From Harmothoe impar (lineage: Eukaryota; Annelida; Polychaeta; Phyllodocida; Polynoidae), in contig OX381710.1 of NCBI GenBank assembly GCA_947462335.1, positions 28,675,772 through 28,739,771 of the forward strand: a stretch of 64,000 nucleotides of DNA, read 5' to 3'. Numbering within the stretch: position 1 is the stretch's first letter; every line of letters starts with the position of its first letter. Of this stretch, positions 1 to 10,770 are shown in pieces. The translations under genes and the position numbers were made by a program. The notes under the pieces are model-generated. The model saw only the letters and a program-made list of their open reading frames with translations, had not been told where the DNA came from and searched no databases.

Positions 1-354
1 ATATTATCCATATACATATGCTGCCACATACAGCTGGTGAAGAGTACACCTGCTTTTTTTCAGTATCCAGACCTCATCATTCTCTCTTGTTCTTGTGTTA
101 TCCTTTAGATGTTTTAAACATGGTGAAGGGAAATTGCGTGTATTCTTTGTCAAGACTCAGTATACATCCATTGCCCGCCATTGCCACATACTTGATATGA
201 AATAATGGTCAGTTACCATTATGAGTACAATTATCTTTAATAGAACGAAGAGTCATGACAAATATAGAATCTGAAATCTAGCCACCACGGTATCAACTTA
301 CGTTCCTTAATCATAGATTAGACAATGAATGGTATATGTGATATATATCACATG

Positions 355-1441
355 TGAACCAGGGCATTTTTATTTCAGGAACAATGAATTATTTGTCAAT
401 TCTGAGAGCAGGAATGTATTCCTGGGTCAAAACTACCCTCAAATCATGTGTCACACTAGTATGTTATAGCAGGTGGGTGTGGGCGAGCCGGTGGGTGTGG
501 GCGAGCCGGTGGGTGTGGGCGAGCCAGTGGGTGTGGGCGAGCCGGTGGGTGTGGGCGAGCTGGTGATGTGTGGGTGAGCAAGTGCGTCTAGGCAAGCAGG
601 TGGCTGTGTACGTCAGCGCCCGTCGGCGCAACCGCCGTTTTACGTCTCGGCTGAAAAGCGAGTCGATCAGAGCGTCAGCAGCGACACCATCTCCGACGAG
701 AAACTGCGGTCTGCACTGTGTTGCTCGCTTTTGTAGTCTACCTGAGCATGCGCAATAGTTAGCGCAGCATGTATTTCATTCCATCCAGCACGCTACCGGT
801 GAAATTTGTCTGTTTTGAAGTAGTATTTCACTGTTTTAATCCACTGCTGATCGGTGGATCACGTTTGCATAGATCTGATATATTAAGGCTATGAATGTGA
901 ACCAGGGCATCTGTACTTCTCTTCATATGTTACAGAAATAAAGAATTTCAGCTTTTGTCAAGAGGCCGCCCTGATGATTTTTGGTGTTTTTTGGTCATGT
1001 TCTGTGTAAAATAGTGCTTTACCTTTGTTTTCATGAAGGTTACCGAAGGTACATGCAATATTCAGCCCACAGAGCGTCTCAAAAAGCTTCTCACCCTGTT
1101 TTTATATAAGAACAAAGAGGATTCTGTGTAAAGGGACACTTTACGAAGGTCTGTGCTTTACTTGAAACCCCACCCTTTAGCATTGCGCCGAAAAAGTTGG
1201 TTTTGTGCTATTTTAGTGACCCTTTTTCAATATCAATTTTATGTATGAAATATTGCTTTTTTGGTTTCAATCTTTGATGGCATGGATTGGCATTGATCAA
1301 AACTTGTTTGTGGCAGCATTTAAATATTTTATTTCCAAATGTTTCACAGGAAAAAAAGGGACAGAAAGCAAGGGACTTTTTTGACAAAAAGTCCAAAAAT
1401 ACCTGTCTCTAAAGAACCTGGCACTACTGTGCCCTGGTTCA
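355..1441. mobile_element. TIR element, family TGAACCAGGGCA (copy 1)
   Basis: TGAACCAGGGCA at 355-366 is inverted at 1430-1441. A second internal start (TGAACCAGGGCA at about 895-906) suggests a nested or shorter member. The right part (1070-1230) matches 50955-51115 closely, including a shared block around TATATAAGAACAAAGAGG. A 16-bp palindrome TGTGATATATATCACA (337-352) abuts the left end, and a variant of it precedes the other copy. No transposase frame remains. Superfamily is undetermined. Confidence 0.65.
472..580. repeat. 18-bp minisatellite, GGTGGGTGTGGGCGAGCC
   Basis: About five and a half copies with period 18. Because the period is a multiple of three, an artificial frame of repeated WVWASR arises; it is not a gene. 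A related array with the same period lies at 53735-53805 in a fragment of the same repeat family. Confidence 0.85.
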
Positions 1442-2160
1442 ATAATGTACAGTCTATATAATCAAATCGCTGCCAATGCCAAGGAGGGAGATTACAGTCA
1501 GTTTAGAGCCTGCTTTCTCCGGACCAGACTTCCGCCCGTGACGCGTCTACGTCATGGTATTCAGCGCGCCACCTGGTGACGCCTCGTGACGTGAATACGC
1601 AACAAAACTAGCGTTCCAGAGTCATTTCACACCAACACCTATGAGCGTTTCCAGCGTCGCTGGTGTGCGGTCTGTTGGGGCAGAGGGGGAAGGGGCCTAA
1701 AATAGTCGTTATCTCTTCAAGGGCAGGATGTTGCTGGTAGTAATTTACCTATTCTGCATTTTTGCATCATGAAGGGTCGACATGATGCATGGATACAGCT
1801 CCGGCGAGATTCCAGGGATGCCTTGGTGCATCATGGCCACACAGGAGCTGTAGTGCTCTTAAACTACATGTTATAAAGGGGTAATGGTGATATTAGTTAA
1901 TAAGGCTCGTGGCATCAGGTGCTAGCCTCAATGTGGGAGGGGAAGTGGGTGCTGCGGCGGCGGGGTGGGGGGAGGGGGTCAATAAACTGCCAACTAATAC
2001 ACAAGTCCCCGCGGAGGTTAGCAAAGGCAAAACATATTAAAGGTCTTTCATAGGGAATGCCAGGCTTGCATCCTGTCAGTGCCAATTGCATCAGGTCTCG
2101 TTGGCCTGGTAGCTAGACACTGTCTGGTGTCCCCCTGGAGGACCCAGCTTATTGTTAGTT
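1442..2160. other. Noncoding DNA with CTCF-like and CRE-like sites
   Basis: No gene seen. At 1566-1578 GCGCCACCTGGTG matches the reverse CTCF core well. TACGTCA and GTGACGTGA lie just around it (1548-1595). A GC-rich stretch sits at 1935-1980. Confidence 0.4.
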
Positions 2161-2166
2161 GTCGCC

Positions 2167-2232
2167 CACGTCACTAGGACTCTACGGACCGCCTCTGACG
2201 TCATCAGTTACGTCAGGCGCGTCAGTGACGTG
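2167..2232. promoter_or_regulatory. Cluster of five CRE-type motifs
   Basis: CGTCA or TGACG cores occur at 2169-2173, 2196-2203 (full palindromic TGACGTCA), 2208-2215 (TTACGTCA), 2220-2224 and 2226-2232. This is far denser than chance and suggests a CREB/ATF-bound regulatory element. Confidence 0.45.
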
Positions 2233-2352
2233 GCGGCTAACGACATCATCGGGGTGGGAAAAGTAAGGGGAGAGAAAGAAGGGGTTGGCAGTTTGTGCAT
2301 GGTGTGCTGTGGTGGGTGGTGGGCAGAGGGTGGAGTGAGTGTTTAGATTTTC

Positions 2353-2829
2353 TTGACTTGTCAATTTAATGAGAAGCCGGCGGATGACAGGCGGATGTCT
2401 CAGAGACACAAGAAGCTACTGGAGGTGCCCTTTAGAGCGTCTAGTCACCACGTTTCCTTTAATTCATACCCACCTCTCCCCCAGCCACCCAGCCATCCCC
2501 AGCCCTCCCCCCCCCCCCCAGCCTCCCTCCCTCACCGCCACCGGATTGTATTTGAGGCCGGTCGGACCGTGCGCCTTGTTTACGGCGACGACACTTCAAG
2601 AGCAAATGGAAAGCTTTCAAGCTGTAAAATTTTATTCACGGCAGCCCAAGTGCGTAATCATCTGGATCTTTTTTACGAGACCGACACGGACGCCTCCCAA
2701 GCTAAGCAACCAGTGAGCTGGTCGGCGACATTATCAAAAGACGCGCGACGGCTAGCCTCTAGTTGCCCGAGGCAGGGCCCACTTTTCCTGAACTACTTAG
2801 GAGTAAATTGCAAATTCCCCGCCAGCTAG
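2353..2829 (+). other. Unrecognised open frame in GC-rich DNA
   Basis: An open stretch of 158 codons begins only at TTG, with no ATG start in good context. A second frame is open over much of the same DNA (2369-2716). The middle is a proline-rich low-complexity run from C tracts. The last 90 codons read like ordinary protein, but no family is recognised. It could be part of an exon; more likely chance in GC-rich DNA. Confidence 0.15.
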
Positions 2830-3044
2830 CCCGAATACCCCGTCTTCATATATCACCGCGCGGCCATGTAAGCGCCGACCCGATCTTTGATGAACGAACA
2901 CATACATCTCCCGAGTTGCCAAGCATTTATCTTACCTAAGGCAGGCCAAGTGCATTAAGTGTATAATCCTATCGTAGATTCACAGCTAGTATCTGCACAA
3001 AATGTCATGCATGGCAAATGAAAAATACCTGCTGCTAAAGTTAA

Positions 3045-3357
3045 AGATGGGTTAGGAGCTAATTTTGGGTCGATTTCTATTCTTCAGTTACACAACATAT
3101 TTGTGTTCATAATGTCCATACAAATATGTGTGTAGCGTTTTAAATCTTTCTGATACTTGTAGATGTATTACCCGGGTAAATATAGAGAAACCCAGGTGTG
3201 GGGACTCCTATTTGTAATAGGAGCGGGTCCCCTGACCTATTCTGACCATGGTTTGCTGTACATTTTATGGATTTATAATCATCAGAATCATTTAAAAAGC
3301 TACACACATATTCATATGGACATAATAAACATCCTAAAATTGACTCCTAACCCATCT
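3045..3357. mobile_element. TTAA-flanked foldback MITE
   Basis: TTAA occurs on both sides (3041-3044 and 3358-3361). Inverted ends start AGATGGGTTAGGAG. Similarity of the arms continues inward with gaps for more than 100 bp (for example ATGTCCATA with ATATGTGTGTAG on one arm against its complement on the other). The centre forms a small hairpin around 3208-3230. The target duplication fits piggyBac-type insertion, though the TIR lacks the usual CCY start. Confidence 0.7.
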
Positions 3358-3361
3358 TTAA

Positions 3362-5039
3362 ACATCGTAGAATCGTGAGTGATATCGTATTAAAGGAGTA
3401 ACACGTTTGCTGTCCATGACGTGGGTGAAGGGCGGGGGAGTCTAGTCTAGAAATAATGGAGAACAGAGCAGACTTGTTAGTGCATCGTGGAAATGTATTT
3501 ACCTGTTCGAAAATAGTGTCAATATGAAACATTACAGGTATAGGTAGTTACTATACGAAGTATTACTTTTGTTGTTTGCGCTGGAATGGAGACAAAGGAC
3601 AATAGAGTTCATAGAGACAGACACATAGTCGAAACCCAGTCAGCATTGCTTAATGGGTCTCATTTTGGTCCCAGGTGGGCTGCCATATCATATAGGACCC
3701 GCTATGTTTTGGCCTGGGCTGACAATTGGGGTCCATATATGCGCTTGCCCAGGTTTGATGCGCGCAGATCAGCCCATATCAGACCCACTTTGACAAAACA
3801 CCACAAGAATTTCTGAGTATAATCAGAGATGAGTATTAAATTCGATGAAGAGGTTGGAATGTTTTAATTGGTTGGTGGGCTGAGCAAATCTGGGTTCTCA
3901 CTGGTAGCCCAGGTAAGCCCTGCTAAAAACCTTTATGAGAACAGTACTGCCGGAGAATGTATCGCAACAACCCAACTATATGGGAGCACAGCGACCCTCC
4001 ATCAATGCAGATGATCACGATCTGTCATCTGGGTTCACTATGTAGGGCGATTATGCTGAATGACGGTTATGAACGCAATATGATGTCTGCCAGCTTGGCC
4101 TCAGTGAGCCACTATCTGAATCCCCGATAAGAATGCAACTAAACTGTTGGATAACAATTCTTGGAACTATTACAGTATCAGGAGATGCCCAGTATGATAC
4201 TGACCATGGTCTTCTTATCCATTTATATCAGAATTCAGAAATAACATCGGCATGTCTTAGTTGTCATACATGCCAGCGTTTTAGGTTATATACGACATCG
4301 GCTTTTGACACCGGTTTTAGTCTGTGAACCCCTTACTCTATACTAACATATCACAACCACTCAGAATACGACAGATTACATGATTGCAAAGGTGGGTGGA
4401 AAGGCATGAGATATTTGAGTTTGCTCCACAGGCCGGGCCCATACTGCTATACAGGATGGTCTTTCACTTCCGACAGCAGCCTGACAATAGGAAGACGTCT
4501 TAAGTGCACACGTGGACCTTTAGCTGCCAACTAAGGAGACAGTTATGGCGTCGTAAAGGCATTACCGGCGTCAAGGTACTAGGCCTTAACCATCTGAAGC
4601 CCGCTCAGACAGACTGTGTGTATAGTTAGTCACAGTCAACACCAGAAGGTCTATGTATAATGGTGAGGCAAGAGATGGTTTTGTTAGTCTGGTCTTATGT
4701 CAAAACTGAAAAGTTACACCTATTTGCATGCGATAAAAGGATGAGTAGAGAACATTGGAAGGTGTGTAATCAATGTGGTAATTTGACAATGAACTGCTCA
4801 TTACTTAAATGAAAAGTATTATGTACAATTATTATGCAAAACATATTGTAAGCTGTAAAATCTTTAGGTTGCCGTTCATCCTCATGGTAACATTAAAATA
4901 AAATATAATAAGTATCACTGTGAATAACCCTGCTCCTTGGTTACATTTCATACACTACTTACACGAATATCGATAATCACAGTTTGATGACCAAACCTTT
5001 ATTTTAACGAATAATGTCTAACACTATTCAACTAGTTTT
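3362..5039. other. Noncoding DNA, no gene seen
   Basis: AT-rich. The stretch 3650-3800 (GGTCCCAGGTGGGCTGCC and following) and a partial echo near 3895 look like an old dispersed repeat. Nothing else can be supported. Confidence 0.3.
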
Positions 5040-5209
5040 CATTCCCCACTGATTTCTAGAAACCATTTTGAATTAGGCTTGAGATAAAGATGCAGTATCA
5101 GGTAGTAGAAAGTTAATGAAGAAACATTCCCCACTGATTTCTAGAAACCATTTTGAATTAGGCTTGAGATAAAGATGCAGTATCAGGTAGTAGAAAGTTA
5201 ATGGAGAAA
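5040..5209. repeat. Tandem duplication of an 85-bp unit
   Basis: Two units start CATTCCCCACTGATTTCTAG (5040 and 5125) and differ only near their ends (AATGAAGAA against AATGGAGAA). The near identity implies a recent event. A 12-bp G tract follows at 5236-5247. Confidence 0.9.
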
Positions 5210-6640
5210 TAATCAAAAAGGAAGGTAATTGGGGTGGGGGGGGGGGGTTCTTGTGACTCGGGTAGTTCTATATCAAAACTCTTGTATTTTATATTTAATC
5301 TTAAACATTAAAGGAACTTACAAGGGTCACTCTATATGCTGCACATGCCTCATGGTTCTCACCTGCAAAGAATGAGTACAAATACTCGTAAAACTGACAT
5401 TTCATTATGGTTTTGAATTCATAAATATCTGAATTCCTCCTACGCAAAGCTGCGTTATTAGAAAATAACCAGCTCTCCATTGTAATTGCGATTAAATGCT
5501 TGGCTCATTTCTTTAGTTCTCTTGTTTCTTATGTTGTCTTTCCTCTGACAAAAGCAGGTATTATTGTGACAGAATTAAACTAACAGTTTCATTGCATACA
5601 GGGTACTCTCAACAGTATCTCTTTGTTTTTGCACATTACAAGTATTTCCACTAGACATTACCTCTTATAAGAGGTGTTTTTACATTTTCATTGAGTTACA
5701 TTATCCCACCCCTATTAACAAGTTCTTGTTTGTATGATTCTAAGTGAATCAGAATGTATGAACTTTGAATAAGAGAGCAAGCTAATATGCCAGGTGGCCT
5801 TTTCTCATGATCAGATGCAGAGCCATACAACTGAGCATCCCCGGGGATGCAGTTCATCTAGGGCCTACAATAGTGTTAACAAGGGTTTAGCCACATAGTG
5901 ATACAACAATCTAAAAAGTACATGGCATATTTTCTCTGGGACTGTCTATATATGTATACATGTAGAAAGAAAACATGACACCTTTAACGTCTTCATAGCA
6001 GGGCATAAATGTTCTTGCCCGAAGTTATAACTTTCATTGCCAGATATAAGATCCCCATCATTTGGTCTGGGACTTCAGTGCATAAGACATATTCATAGTA
6101 TATATGTACAACACTCATGAAAACTTCAAGGTTGTGGCAATTATCACCCTCATGGTGACAATATTGATTGGTAACAGCAAAAAGAGAAGTTATCATAGTA
6201 ACCAGAGTTGCAATAAATGGTAATAGAAATGGGCCTAGAGAGTTTCTCTGGTTAACGCGCATGTTAAAGCATTACTCAAGTACTGTTATGCGATCATTGG
6301 TCCAATCACATTGGCTGACGTTTTGTAGAGAGGAATAGATAGCCCTGGGAGCATAGCGACCATTGCAACATCTAGCATAGCCATAGGTATTCGGATTATA
6401 TATGTCCATGTCTAGCATTCATCAGACAGCCATCCTAGATAGCCACAGGCGTATACAATGTGTAAAAGGGCATGTATACATCTGGCACATATAAAATGCA
6501 TGGTGCTTGTTTGGAAGTTGGCACTTGTCGCTATAGGTTTAACTGTTGTGGTGGGTACAACTGGCACTAAGCTCGGATCAGTTACCAGTAGGCAACAAGA
6601 CGAGCGCAGAATGGATGGTTACAAATCAGGGGTGAGGGGC
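5210..6640. other. Noncoding AT-rich DNA, no gene seen
   Basis: Short frames only (6262-5993 minus, 6458-6688 plus), without recognisable motifs or good start and splice context. Confidence 0.3.
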
Positions 6641-7397
6641 GCCACACTTGATGAAATTCGAACACATTTACAGCCCGCTGTGCTCTGAATTACAACATTT
6701 ATTTGTAAGCGGCGGCCTGGGTTCCGTGGGGAGCCCGGGCACCGTTGGAGGTTAGATATTACAGTGTCCCACAAAGGAGTTTTCCAGGCAGTAGCAGACT
6801 GTGCTGGGACTGGTTTGGTCCCCTTGGGGCCCCGCCCTTTTCTCTCCGGGTCCCTCCAGGGCCCCAGCCCGACGGGCTCTGTGGAATACCTGCAGGCTGG
6901 CATATTCATCACTTAGTCACGCCTGGTCGTTGGGGGAGGCCGGCCTGGGGCGGCGGCAATTGTCTCTGGGATCGGATGGGGGCGGGTCTGAGCTGCTCGT
7001 CGGGGCACCGAGCCGAGTTGCTCACCCACACCCTACAGGCCCTCCCTCCCCCCTCACCCCTCCCCAGCACCCCGGGTACCTGCCCCGCCCAGACCGCCGA
7101 TACATCTCGGCGCCGCTCGCGCCCAATATGCCGCCCGCCACCCCCGAGTCACCACCAGCCAAACTCCCCAAACTTTAACCCGTCATTAATCTTCATCGGC
7201 CAGCACCCCCCCCCCCCACCAGATGCTGATGTGAAGCCCCTACACACTCCACACAAAGTGCTATTCACGCTGTTTTTACACACCCTCCACTCCCCAAAGT
7301 ATACGTTTCTTTTTAACTCCTACAACTTGTTCTGTTTGTGTGCTGCTTTCTGCCTTATTTTTCCCCTCCTCGGCGACTCCAACTTTTTCTCTTACAG
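6641..7397. other. GC-rich, proline-coding low-complexity block
   Basis: C-rich simple sequence opens two overlapping plus-strand frames (6745-7431 and 6801-7178), both compositional. CpG is frequent, so it could be a CpG-rich regulatory block, but no promoter motif set stands out. Confidence 0.3.
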
Positions 7398-7664
7398 ACT
7401 TTATCCTCTTCCTCTGAGGGTGTGGCGGTAGTAGTTAACAAGGTGCTCTTGCCCCTAAGCGGCCCCTGGACCCTATTGAGAAGAGGGGATTTTCACGGCC
7501 GCCACTGGCGCCCTACGCAAACCAGTCTTCTCGTATACTACTTACTCCCGGCACGCTCCAGCACCAAAAGGCCCAGGCGTCGTCCGCCATTTAACGAGGA
7601 GGCTACGGCCGTGTTACGGGCCCGTTACTACCGGTTTACGGGTCAATCTGATAGTCCCCCATGA
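7398..7664 (+). other. Possible terminal coding exon
   Basis: A good acceptor (pyrimidine tract ending CTTACAG at 7397) opens a frame that runs 88 codons to a stop at 7662-7664. The product ends in a basic segment (STKRPRRRPPFNEEATAVLR) loosely like the start of a homeodomain helix, but no recognition helix follows. CpG-rich and surrounded by low-complexity DNA. Treat as a weak candidate. Confidence 0.2.
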
Positions 7665-8154
7665 AATCAGCGACGCCGCGCCTAAATGCCAGATAAATTG
7701 CCACGTCTTGCTCCCACCCTACCTCTGGTGCTATTTTTATTAGGCCAAAATGATGTCGATCAGCTGGTGATAGATACGCAGACTGAGCATCACTACTTGG
7801 CACTTTACAAGGGGTTTGGGCTGGAGGTCTGGGGGACCCGGGTACCATCACAATTCCTATCACACAAAAGATAAGACATCAAACTCTAATCGTATATTCT
7901 TGGAAGATGTTAGCTCTGGGTCTGGGGGGCCCATGGACTTGTGGACTTGTACCATTACAATTCCTATCACGCAAAGGATAGACATCGATTTCTAATGGGG
8001 AATGCACCTAGCTAGTATAATATTCTTGGAAAGTGTTAGCCATGAGTAATACAATATGGCTCTGAAGGGTGCCCTATGGTCAGCTATCCCAGCTATCTCC
8101 CACTGTAAAATGTTTTCGACGGAACTATTCCATATAAATCAGTACTTCAGTAAA
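7665..8154. other. Noncoding DNA with a short repeated block
   Basis: The block ending CAATTCCTATCACACAAAAG (near 7850-7870) recurs near 7960-7980 followed in each case by TCTAAT and ATTCTTGGAA. This suggests a local imperfect duplication of about 110 bp. No gene seen. Confidence 0.4.
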
Positions 8155-8308
8155 GTATGAAATATAACAATACATAACAGTGTGAAATACAACAATACAT
8201 AACAGTGTGAGATATAACAATAGTTAAAAGTGTGAAATATAACAATACATAAAAGTGTGAGATATAACAATAGATAAAAGTGTGAAATATAACAACACAT
8301 AAAAATCT
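8155..8308. repeat. 25-bp minisatellite
   Basis: About six units of GTGTGAAATATAACAATACA plus TAAAA, starting at roughly 8155, 8180, 8205, 8230, 8255 and 8280. Units alternate AAATA and AGATA variants. Confidence 0.9.
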
Positions 8309-8855
8309 CTCAAAACAATGTGTTATATAAAGCAATGTAGCCCTGCCCCACCGTACAGGCCCTTTTTCATCATCCCCCGCCCTGTTCCTCCCCCACTCCC
8401 CCCCCCCCTCCCTCCCGCCCCCATCCATCCATCACTTCCCACGGCGGGTGTTTTATGGGAGACGTGATGGAGGACATAGAGGCAGCTGTCTAGGGTACCG
8501 GCAAATTGCAATATCATCATAAATGCTCAGGGCGTTGAGGGTGTGTTCTTTTAGGGTTGATGCTGTGTTTTATGGGAGAGCTTGGTGTTCTTATAGGGAT
8601 GTTAAGGCGTGTTACTAGGTGAATGGCGTAGACGGGGTGGGGGTCGGAGGGTAAGATTGTTACAGCTTCGGCACGGCGTTATCTGGAGCCTAATTGGCTT
8701 TAAAGTGCTAATGGCTTCGAATAGTGACTTTTTTATGCTCGGCGTCACAGGAAGATCAGGGATTTTGGTTGCGCTACTGAGCGGCACAGTTGGCGTGTGC
8801 GATGTGGATGTCGTCGGGGCTTAGAGTCACCGACAATCGCTCATACCAAATGTGT

Positions 8856-9034
8856 AGTCAACCTTCACTTTCTCGAACACTTACTACCTTACCTTGACTC
8901 GCTCACTTCCTCAGACAAAAGTCCTACAACTAGCCTCCTATATTTCATTATATTTGGACATATTTCCTCGAATAATTTTCTTTCTCAGACATGTTTCCTT
9001 GCATTTTCCAAATTCGAGGAAGTGAAGGCTGACT
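8856..9034. mobile_element. Degenerate TIR element, AGTCAACCTTCACT family
   Basis: AGTCAACCTTCACTTTCTCGAA at the left is inverted at the right (ending GAAGTGAAGGCTGACT). A second, much shorter pair of such ends lies at 30591-30661. Related half-ends occur near 29475-29530. No clear duplication of the target. Confidence 0.5.
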
Positions 9035-9299
9035 TTATGGGTGATCTTGCGCATTAGTCGTATATATATGTAATGAAACATAGTGGGTTGGTCTCATCAG
9101 GTTTCAAGAACCTTATTAGCTATGATGCGGGCTATAAAGTGCTCTCACATGTGTTTTGATGATGACAGGAGAGGGGAATTATGTTTAACTTATACATTGT
9201 TATACAGGAAAGGATATTCTATAAAGAATTGTCTAAGTGATCACAGTCATTATGATCACCCTGAGTGATCACCATTTACGCCCAAAGGCATTACCATAA

Positions 9300-9372
9300 G
9301 GCCAAAAAAAAGAAGGTTTGTTTCAGGTAACATGGGAGGAAATGTAGAGTCGGTAGGTCGGATTTTTTCTTT
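9300..9372 (+). repeat. Fragment of the GGCCAAAAAAAA repeat family
   Basis: GGCCAAAAAAAAGAAGGTTTG, a TTTCAGGTAACATGGG block and GGTCGGTAGGTCGGA-type sequence match one end of the element at 47850-48244 and the reverse fragment at 46731-46790. Confidence 0.6.
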
Positions 9373-9449
9373 TTTAAATTTTCTTTTTTTAAACATGAAT
9401 GTACTACCCCTGGGTGATAACATATGACTACCTAGTGAGCACCAGTCCG

Positions 9450-9559
9450 CTCAGAAAAGTGAGCGTCACTGTCGCCAAAACGCTCTCACCTGAATATCTG
9501 GCACTGCCTGGCTTTCAGGTGAGAGTGCTTTCGGCGACAGTGACGCTTACTTTTCTGAG
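9450..9559. repeat. Long near-perfect hairpin
   Basis: Arms 9450-9494 and 9514-9559 are inverted copies with about four mismatches and one single-base gap; the loop is 19 nt. Each arm begins or ends with CTCAGAAAAG and contains GCGTCACTGTCGCC. It may be a small foldback element or an RNA hairpin. Confidence 0.85.
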
Positions 9560-10269
9560 GTTGAGGGTCCTCTCCCAGGTCCCCATCACCACGAACACAC
9601 AAGGGTGTTCAGTAGTGAACACTTAAGACCCCCATTGGTTTTTTTCAGGGCAAGTGTTATATTATACGTCATATTACTATAGACGGAGGCGGTGTGTGTC
9701 TTTAGGGTCAGGTCATAGCACAAGGTACTATGGACATCATTGGGGTACAGGTCAGTCATATTACTATCAAAATGGAGATGATGTTTGAGTATAATCATCC
9801 TGGAGGTGATGTGTGTGTTATCATGGTTTGGTCTCAGTATACACTTTATCACTGACCCACAGCTTACTCTCATATTGTGTGTAGAGATAGACTAAGGCCG
9901 TGCACAGGGCCCTTAGGGACATAGATAACCGTGATATATGACGATGAGTGCAGGACCTCCTTGTCGCATCAGTGTTGGGGAGGTAGGTTAGATGTGAGAA
10001 CTGTGTTCTGGTGTCAAGTCTTATATGGAGTCGTGAGGAAGCTGCGCTGTAGGTGCCCTGTAGAGACTTCAAGAATCCTTTACCGATTAGTCTGATCTGA
10101 CTGGGGAGGTGCAAAGATGAGCAACGCTCCTGCGGTAGAGATGCTGATGCCCGGTGTTTTAATTATCACATTGATGTAGTACATGTATATTGGGATGGTT
10201 ATGCATGTGTTAGTATTATAGAGTGTGGGTATGGAGAAGGACCATGCGTTTCACGCTATAGATATAAGG
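9560..10269. other. Noncoding DNA left of the retrotransposon
   Basis: No gene seen. Two minus-strand frames (9873-9586 and 10114-9821) lack recognisable features. Confidence 0.3.
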
Positions 10270-10273
10270 ATAT
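10270..10273. other. Target-site duplication ATAT (left copy)
   Basis: ATAT directly precedes the LTR. The matching copy lies at 23271-23274. The five-base comparison fails (GATAT against ATATC), so the duplication is 4 bp. The empty site reads GGATATCTATAT. Confidence 0.85.
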
Positions 10274-10757
10274 TGTGGTGGTTCGTAATTAACTCTAGGT
10301 TAAAGAACAACGATCACGGCAGTTTCCAGGTGCGAGAATATATCTATCTTTATTCACAAGAATAATAACTCCAGTTCCTTTACTAGGGAACGATCAGTGT
10401 AGAATGAATACACACAGGTAAATCAGGTTTCTCTATAAATAGAGGAAACGGTCAGTATACAACTCTTAGCATACAACTCTGTCCGCACGGTTGGACATGT
10501 GAAGTCTCTCGTCAGTCGGGCCTGCACTGACTGCCGTTCCAGGTAAACACATGGGTCTTATATAACACCGGCTCTTAGATCACGTGGCCAGGTGGGTGGG
10601 TCGGCCGCCCACCTGAGAGCGGCACACGGTCACCTGAAGAGGACCTGCGCCCTCTCCCGGGAACTGTGTGCACTAGCTCCAGGTGGAGAAGCCGAGTAAA
10701 CAGACGTTACCCGGAAATACCGTGTATGAGATTAATATGTAATATTATGCCCCTACA
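10274..10757 (-). repeat. 3' long terminal repeat
   Basis: This is the 484-bp direct copy of the LTR at 22787-23270, with the same length and no visible difference. Its TATA box lies at 10558-10565 and its AATAAA signal (TTTATT on the plus strand) at 10349-10354. It ends next to the ATAT duplication at 10270-10273. Confidence 0.97.
10349..10354 (-). terminator. Polyadenylation signal AATAAA in the 3' LTR
   Basis: Plus-strand TTTATT reads AATAAA on the element strand, about 200 bp downstream of the LTR TATA box, as expected for the R region. The same signal in the 5' LTR is at 22862-22867. Confidence 0.75.
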
Positions 10758-10770
10758 CTACCCCCCCTAG
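10758..10770 (-). other. Polypurine tract
   Basis: Next to the 3' LTR the element strand reads CTAGGGGGGGTAG, with seven G residues (10761-10767) ending three bases before the LTR. This is the expected place for plus-strand DNA priming. Confidence 0.75.

Noticed and set aside
354..566. Frame encoding repeated WVWASR
   Set aside because: It is produced by an 18-bp minisatellite, whose period keeps all frames open.
6745..7431. 228-codon proline-rich plus-strand frame
   Set aside because: Overlapping frames are open on the same DNA, composition is low-complexity, there is no convincing start context and no domain.
8155..8308. CRISPR-like array
   Set aside because: Units are contiguous with period 25 and no unique spacers; the genome is animal. 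It is a minisatellite.
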